64,000 bases of DNA from the NCBI RefSeq assembly GCF_046483665.1, contig NZ_JAWOCR010000005.1, positions 109,352-173,351 on the forward strand, given 5' to 3'. The notes beneath the pieces were generated by a model. That model was not told the DNA's origin. It was given only the letters and a program-made list of their open reading frames with translations, and made no database searches. Below, in pieces: positions 60,601 through 64,000 of the stretch. Position numbers and translations under genes: made by a program. This DNA is from Thiohalophilus sp046483665. Lineage in GTDB: Bacteria > Pseudomonadota > Gammaproteobacteria > UBA6429 > Thiohalophilaceae. Within the stretch, counting starts at the first letter, position 1. Every line of letters begins with the position of its first letter.

Positions 60601-61512
60601 CATGCGCCAGGAGACCAGGTTATCCAGCGTGGTGCCCCACATCACCGCTTTCTTGCCGCCGGCGTTCATGGCGATGTTGCCGCCGATGCAGGAGGCATCC
60701 TGCGAGGTCGGATCCACGGCAAACACAAAGCCATTGGCCTCGGCCAGCTGCGACACACGATTGGTCACTACCCCGGCCTCGGCGCGCACCACCGGCAGAG
60801 ACTGTTCGCCCTCTTCGCCGTCGACGAACAGTTTCTGGTGACTGACAGCGTCCAGCCCCTCGAGCTTTTCGGTATTGATCACCGCGCAATTTTCCTGCAA
60901 CGGCACCGCACCACCGGTGTAGCCGGTGCCGCCGCCGCGCGGAATCATGCTGATCCCCAGCTCCAGACAGGTTTCGACCACCTGCTGTACTTCCTGCTCG
61001 TTATCCGGGTTGATCACCACCAGCGGATACTCCACCCGCCAGTCGGAGGCGTCGGTCACGTGCGAGACCCGCGCCAGGCCGTCAAACGCGATGTTGTCTT
61101 TGTGGGTGATCTTGCGCAGCCGCTTCCAGGCTTTTTTGCGCAGCGCATTTTGTTCGGGGAACCACTTCTCGAACTGTCGGATCGCCTCCTTGGTCTTGAT
61201 GATCAGCTCCTGGGTCAGGGCATTGCCCGCAGCGCGCTGGGCAATCCCGTCCAGACGATGATACAGCGCCTGGGTCAGCGACTCGCGGCGCTTGCGATTG
61301 GCCAGCAGATCATCCTGAATGAACGGATTGCGTGTCACCACCCACATATCCCCGAGGATCTCGAACAGCATCCGCGCCGAGCGGCCAGTCACCCGCTCCG
61401 CGCGCAGCTTCTCCATCACCTGCCAGGCATCAATGCCCAGCAGCCGGATCACGATTTCTTTATCGGAAAAAGAAGTGTAATTGTACGGTATCTCGCGTAT
61501 TCGTTCAGTCAT
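57640..61512 (-). CDS. Large FAD/Fe-S oxidoreductase (DUF3683, GlcD-like, CCG domains)
   Basis: About 1290 residues. Order: DUF3683 N-terminal region; PCMH-type FAD domain ('VVINPDNEQEVQQVVETCLELGISMIPRGGGTGYTGGAVPL'); FAD-oxidase C-terminal domain ending 'ISGEHGIGITKMQFL'; two ferredoxin-like 4Fe-4S motifs ('CLRCGKCKPVCNTH', 'CTVCHKCLNPCPVDIDFGDV'); and CCG cysteine-rich modules ('FPGCGSERLF ... CCGYPQ', 'CGTCMDQLL', 'CCGEAGTMA'). Probably a membrane-associated D-2-hydroxyacid (D-lactate or 2-hydroxyglutarate type) dehydrogenase; substrate unproven. ATG at 61512 is chosen; TTG at 61527 is possible. The TAG stop lies in a heptamer array. Confidence 0.88.
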   Translation of the reverse strand: MTERIREIPYNYTSFSDKEIVIRLLGIDAWQVMEKLRAERVTGRSARMLFEILGDMWVVTRNPFIQDDLLANRKRRESLTQALYHRLDGIAQRAAGNALTQELIIKTKEAIRQFEKWFPEQNALRKKAWKRLRKITHKDNIAFDGLARVSHVTDASDWRVEYPLVVINPDNEQEVQQVVETCLELGISMIPRGGGTGYTGGAVPLQENCAVINTEKLEGLDAVSHQKLFVDGEEGEQSLPVVRAEAGVVTNRVSQLAEANGFVFAVDPTSQDASCIGGNIAMNAGGKKAVMWGTTLDNLVSWRMVTPDAKWMEVQRLNFNLGKIHEQEEVAFRISRLESDGETPCGEPEILRIPGAHLRKLGLGKDVTNKFLSGLPGIQKEGCDGIITSAVFTLHRMPSFIRTVCLEFFGNDLRKAVPAIVETKDYLDGLDDVDLAGMEHLDERYVRAVKYTTKAPRQDLPKMVLLIDVAGDDEDTVAQAASHIVSLANAREAEGFVAVSAEARRRFWADRARTAAIASHTNAFKINEDVVIPLAKLAEYNDGIERINIELSTRNKIRMIDAVLDYLDGEMPQLHPIRAGEVPDAEESEESEAIIAAKKHAARELLQAVKDRWQAILTHLDRPAAKHRELWQTPNDRIETEEKESLFNLLQRRQVRISYRKQVEAPLKDIFAGHELKGVRDKLDEIHQQIRSSRLFVATHMHAGDGNVHTNIPVNSNDYVMLREADEVVERIMQLAGELGGVISGEHGIGITKMQFLDRDTIEAFAGYKQKVDPEQLFNPGKLMAGSGLSNAYTPSLRLVEQEALILEASDLGDLNHMVKDCLRCGKCKPVCNTHIPRANMLYSPRNKILASGLIIEAFLYEEQTRRGISTRHFAEMNDVADHCTVCHKCLNPCPVDIDFGDVSVSMRNILRKQGEKHFNPGTWFSMIFLNITDPTAIKIFRKLFIQWGYRAQSLASKLARRFSIDSSKKRPASTTGQTGAIEQVVHFMKKPMPGNLPARTTRAMLGIEDDKVVPILRDPQKVDDNSEAVFYFPGCGSERLFSQVGLATLAMLYDTGVQTVLPPGYLCCGYPQTSGGDEVKGHQISVDNQVLFHRVANTLNYLDIKTVIVSCGTCMDQLLKYQFEKIFPGCRLLDIHEFLMEQGVKLENLTGKQYMYHDPCHTPMKRYNPVKVASNLMGQDVSLSDRCCGEAGTMAMARPDISTQVRYRKQEELQNGLEQLIGKRYNDQSEVKMLTSCPACQQGLSRYTEDTGIQTDYIVVEMANHLLGDGWQDKFVKRASDRGIERVLL

Positions 61513-61647
61513 ATAGTTGATTTTCAAGGAGTTTTGAGAGAGCGGACAGGCCGCGAAAGAACGCTATTCTAACATGCGACCAACAAGCGGGTAACCGGCA
61601 ATCCGGGGATAATGCCCTTGAATTCAGGAGGTTATGGATCAAGAAAG

Positions 61648-61668
61648 TTCTGAGTTCTCAGTGCTGAG
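61648..61668. repeat. Short TTCTGAG heptamer array upstream of the antitoxin
   Basis: Three units: TTCTGAG, TTCTCAG, TGCTGAG. A truncated member of the AGTGCTG/ACTCAGA family and one of the few arrays lying 5' rather than 3' of a gene. Confidence 0.65.
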
Positions 61669-61723
61669 TACCCGGTCATGTGTTAAAATGTGTACATACG
61701 AACGCGTCCAGAGAGGTGCCCCT

Positions 61724-61960
61724 ATGCCACAGTCTTCGACCATGACTATCCGCCTGGATGCCAGGCTAAAATCGCGCCTGGACAAGCTCGCCGAAGTCAC
61801 CCACCGGAGTAAATCCTACCTCGCCTCTGAAGCGGTACGGGATTTCATCGAACTGAACGAATGGCAAATCCGTGAAACCGAAGCGGCTATCCATGAGGCC
61901 AATGCAGGTGATTTTGCCCAGGACGAGGATGTCAGAGCGGTGTTCGACAAGTTGAGGTAA
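61724..61960 (+). CDS. Ribbon-helix-helix antitoxin (CopG/ParD-like)
   Basis: 78 residues. 'STMTIRLDARLKSRLDKLAEVTHRSKSYLASEAVRDFIELNEWQI' is an N-terminal ribbon-helix-helix; the C-terminal half would wrap the toxin. AGAGG before the ATG at 61724. A TAAAAT-type -10 and a TGTACA-centred palindrome at about 61690-61697 (ATGTGTACATA) are a likely autoregulatory operator. It ends 3 bases before the toxin gene. Confidence 0.88.
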   Translation: MPQSSTMTIRLDARLKSRLDKLAEVTHRSKSYLASEAVRDFIELNEWQIRETEAAIHEANAGDFAQDEDVRAVFDKLR

Positions 61961-61963
61961 TCC

Positions 61964-62254
61964 ATGCGGGTAAAGTGGCTACGGAAGGCATTGATCAATC
62001 TTGAACAGGAAGCCGCCTATATCGCGAGAGAAAATCCCGAGGCTGCCCGACTCGTCGTCCAGCGGATCGAACACAGCATCGGGCTGCTGGGAGACAACCC
62101 CGCTCTGGGCCGGGTAGGTCGGGTACCCGGCACCCGTGAACTCCTCATTCCCGATACACGTTACCTCATCCCCTACCGGGTCCGCCCGCGGCTGCAACAG
62201 ATTGAAATACTGCGTGTCTTTCATCTCGCCCGGCAGATTCCCGGAGAATGGTAG
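61964..62254 (+). CDS. RelE/ParE-family toxin
   Basis: 96 residues. 'VKWLRKALINLEQEAAYIARENPEAARLVVQRIEHSIGLLGDNPALGRVGRVPGTRELLIP' and 'YLIPYRVRPRLQQIEILRVFHLARQIP' fit the ParE/RelE fold. Whether it poisons gyrase or cleaves mRNA cannot be told; the CopG-type partner favours ParE. The TAG stop is the first base group of an AGTGCTG array. With the upstream gene it forms a type II toxin-antitoxin module. Confidence 0.9.
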   Translation: MRVKWLRKALINLEQEAAYIARENPEAARLVVQRIEHSIGLLGDNPALGRVGRVPGTRELLIPDTRYLIPYRVRPRLQQIEILRVFHLARQIPGEW

Positions 62255-62447
62255 TGCTGAGTGCTGAGTGCTGAGTGCTGAGTGCTGAGTGCTGAGCAGA
62301 TTGTCATTCCGGCACACAGACCGGAATCCAGTTCCTAATCGGGGTAGCGAACTCTGGAGTGACAAAACGAACCACGAAGGAGGACTGCTTTTCACTTCGT
62401 GTCTTCGTGGTGAAGATTTTCCTCGTTCCTCGTCACTCGTCCCTCTT
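62253..62447. repeat. AGTGCTG array, ATTCCGG palindrome and GACGAG array
   Basis: 62253-62294: six exact AGTGCTG units overlapping the toxin stop. 62300-62332: CATTCCGG ... CCGGAATCCAG palindrome. 62366-62413: a CACGAAG/CTTCGTG inverted pair. 62420-62447: TCCTCGTTCCTCGTCACTCG array. The remaining bases to 62529 hold no gene. Confidence 0.82.
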
Positions 62448-62529
62448 TACTTTTTTCAGGCTTGCAAAACCGCAACCGACAACCCACAATATCAGGACAA
62501 TCGAACTTTTTCCCAACATTCAAAGACCT

Positions 62530-62820
62530 ATGAAACCTTCAGAGGCATTGCAAACCCATCGGGAGGCTATCCGCAGGATTGTGGCACGGCACCACGCCAG
62601 TAATCCCCGGATCTTCGGTTCCGTGCTTTACGGAGATGATACGGATAATAGCGATCTGGATATTATCGTCGACACAACGGACGAGACCTCTTTGTTTGAT
62701 ATTGGCGCCATTCATGCTGAACTGACGGAACTGCTCGGTGTGAAAATCGATGTACTGACGCCGGGATCATTGCCGGATCGATGGAAAGAAGACGCCCTGA
62801 GCGAAGCGCGAGCGGTATGA
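62530..62820 (+). CDS. mntA: MntA-type nucleotidyltransferase antitoxin
   Basis: 96 residues, minimal nucleotidyltransferase. The catalytic GSX10DXD motif is intact: 'IFGSVLYGDDTDNSDLDIIVD'-type (GS at ~37, DLD at ~49), with a third acidic 'VKIDVLT'. Known MntA proteins add AMP to a tyrosine of the HEPN toxin HepT. It overlaps the hepT gene by 4 bases (ATGA). Confidence 0.88.
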   Translation: MKPSEALQTHREAIRRIVARHHASNPRIFGSVLYGDDTDNSDLDIIVDTTDETSLFDIGAIHAELTELLGVKIDVLTPGSLPDRWKEDALSEARAV

Positions 62821-63182
62821 GCAAGCGTGACCGGCTTGCTTTGCAGGATTATCTCGAACATATTCAGCAAGCCATTGAACGCATCCAGCGATACCTGGAA
62901 GGGATTGATTACGCGGCCTTTCTTCGTAACGAGGAGAAGCAGGATGCGGTAATTCGTAATCTTGAGATAATCGGTGAAGCTGCGGGTAATATCCAGCGCC
63001 ATTTCCCGGATTTTGCCCATCAATATCCGGATTTCCCTCTCAATGCGGCATACAGCACACGCAATGTGTTGGCGCACGGCTATTTCAAAATTGACCTGAA
63101 CATCGTCTGGAAAACCATTGAACGCGACCTGCCAGCACTGGCAATTCAGGTAGAGAACGCTCTTCAACCATTTGAAAAATAA
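62817..63182 (+). CDS. hepT: HepT-type HEPN RNase toxin
   Basis: 121 residues, all-helical. The HEPN active site RX4HXY is present as RNVLAHGY, where the Tyr is the AMPylation target in characterised systems. 'IRNLEIIGEAAGNIQRHFP' is the conserved middle helix. Together with the upstream nucleotidyltransferase it forms a MntA-HepT (type VII) toxin-antitoxin module. Confidence 0.9.
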   Translation: MSKRDRLALQDYLEHIQQAIERIQRYLEGIDYAAFLRNEEKQDAVIRNLEIIGEAAGNIQRHFPDFAHQYPDFPLNAAYSTRNVLAHGYFKIDLNIVWKTIERDLPALAIQVENALQPFEK

Positions 63183-63237
63183 TAGCCCACATCAATCTAA
63201 AACCGGAAATAGCGAAGTAGTGTCCGGCGATCCGGCT

Positions 63238-63453
63238 ACTGAGTGTTGAGTGCTGAGTTCTAAGTTCTGAGCAGGTAGGCCCGATATAGCGAAGCGGTAT
63301 CGGACATTTTTCGAGATGCCGGACACCGCGGAGTTTATGCCCGCAGGGTGCTCAGTCCGGCCTACCACTGAGTTCTGTGTTGGCAGTCGTAGGGTGGCAC
63401 AAGCGCAGCGGTGCCACCGGATAGAATGCCGGAACCGCGTTGCTTGTTCCGGC
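63238..63453. repeat. Heptamer array plus two families of palindromic elements
   Basis: 63238-63272: ACTGAGT, GTTGAGT, GCTGAGT, TCTAAGT, TCTGAGC. 63272-63365: GTAGGCCCGATATAGCGAAG ... CAGTCCGGCCTACC element, as at 54849. 63389-63456: GTAGGGTGGCACAAGCGCAG ... TTCCGGCCTACC element. No gene in the 270-bp gap after hepT. Confidence 0.8.
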
Positions 63454-63476
63454 CTACCTTACACCGGCCGGTATCT

Positions 63477-64000
63477 TTACATAAACACAAACACCACCAC
63501 AGCATACCGGGCTGTCTTGCCGATCCCGATCAATACCAGGCTCAGCAGCCAGTGAATCCGCAACCAGCCAGCTGCAACACATAGCGGATCGCCGATCACC
63601 GGCAGCCAGGACAGTAACAGCATCGGTGCCCCCCAACGGCGAAGCCGTTCCAACGCCTTGGGCGAGGGACGAGGTACGAGGGACGAGTGACGAGGAGTAA
63701 CCCGCTCCCGCGTCGCTTCGGCAGGGTGCGTCCCACGCATCCTCATCCCCGAATCACCGCACGCTGGTGCACCCCAGAGGCGAAGCCGTTTTACGGCCTT
63801 CGCCGAGGGCCGGGGTACGAGGGACGCGTGACGAGGAAAAACCCGCGCTTTTGTCAGTTTCATAGGGTGTGTCCCACGCACCCTACCCGCTACTGTTCCA
63901 GGCTGATTTTGCTTTTCCTCGTACCTCGTCACTCGTCCCTCGTCACTTTTATCCGTTGGAGGCACCATCGGCGACACAACCTGTTCAGCAGAATACCGCA
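63477..64000 (-). pseudogene. yqaA: yqaA (DedA-like) C-terminus behind repeat insertions
   Basis: The last ~55 codons encode 'ALERLRRWGAPMLLLSWLPVIGDPLCVAAGWLRI ... GIGKTARYAVVVF', clearly the C-terminal half of YqaA (SNARE-associated/DedA-like inner-membrane protein). Upstream, the frame stays open to the window edge but is made of repeat sequence (63655-63960), including a second degraded copy of the KALERLRRWGAP segment (63766-63807). The N-terminal half is not in the window. Either a pseudogene or a gene expanded in frame by repeats; the stop VFVFM is also slightly premature. Confidence 0.6.
63655..63960. repeat. GACGAG heptamer arms inside the yqaA frame
   Basis: Arrays at 63660-63697, 63808-63838 and 63914-63948 (GGGACGAGGTACGAGGGACG and inverses) alternate with GGGTGCGTCCCACGCA-type palindromes (63723-63741, 63868-63888). 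They interrupt yqaA and contain no stop in its frame. Confidence 0.78.

Noticed and set aside
61690..61697. LexA-type SOS box at the antitoxin promoter
   Set aside because: The TGTACA palindrome is too short and lacks the CTGT-N8-ACAG pattern; autoregulation by the antitoxin is simpler.

Overview
The window is a stretch of gammaproteobacterial chromosome with mid-range GC (my impression; not computed). Three gene orders support this: amgK-murU divergent from lptD-surA-pdxA-rsmA ... apaG ... apaH; ygfB-pepP-ubiH-ubiI divergent from zapA-6S RNA-ygfA; and ilvA divergent from rpiA. A DsrE-like domain fused to an anti-sigma factor, a glycine-riboswitch gcv cluster and an Anbu-type proteasome cluster would fit an environmental, perhaps sulfur-oxidising, lineage (Chromatiales-like). 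Genus and species cannot be fixed from the sequence alone. I see no tRNA, rRNA, CRISPR array, prophage or intact insertion sequence.

Layout. 1-6.1 kb (minus): cell-wall and recycling genes: L,D-transpeptidase (cut by the window edge), a TPR/Cds6-type partner, an M14-type hydrolase, a GCS2 ligase, MurU and AmgK. 6.2-11.6 kb (plus): lptD, surA, pdxA, rsmA. 11.9-16.4 kb (plus): a CheW-TM-LysM fusion, a HExxH protein, a ComFB protein, apaG, a methyltransferase, apaH. 16.6-21.7 kb (minus): folA, thyA, a secreted unknown, lgt, an RlmI-type methyltransferase. 21.9-25.5 kb (plus): YyaL, a PmtA-like methyltransferase, a DUF429 protein. 25.6-30.5 kb: an Anbu proteasome locus with alpha-E, circularly permuted ATP-grasp and zincin genes. 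30.6-38.2 kb (minus): tandem glycine riboswitch, then lipA-gcvT-gcvH-gcvPA-tpx-gcvPB-dgkA-pfkB kinase, closed by a terminator. 38.5-41.3 kb: Fur-controlled fbpAB. 41.4-48 kb (minus): a TehB-like methyltransferase, an NhaP-like protein, ubiI, ubiH, pepP, ygfB. 48.2-54.5 kb: TIGR02449 protein, zapA, 6S RNA, ygfA, an EVE protein, a lysine-rich histone-H1-like protein, ilvA, rpiA, DUF2905. 55.4-64 kb: an ECF sigma/anti-sigma-DsrE pair, a 1290-residue FAD/Fe-S oxidoreductase, two toxin-antitoxin pairs and a repeat-riddled yqaA remnant.

The most unusual feature is in the gaps. Most intergenic spaces hold short tandem arrays with a 7-bp period (units such as AGTGCTG, ACTCAGA, GTGACGA, TTTTGAA, TAGTGAC, ACTGCCA, GGGAGTC) or an 8-bp period (CGCAGAGG/CGCAAAGG). 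They are usually arranged as two inverted arms around a unique or REP-like core. They sit directly behind stop codons, and in at least six genes the stop codon itself lies inside the repeat. They resemble the heptanucleotide STRR repeats of heterocystous cyanobacteria, and I regard them as the best candidate for an undescribed system. The strongest protein-level novelties are the anti-sigma-DsrE fusion, the CheW-TM-LysM fusion and an NhaP-like antiporter that lacks its ion-binding motif.
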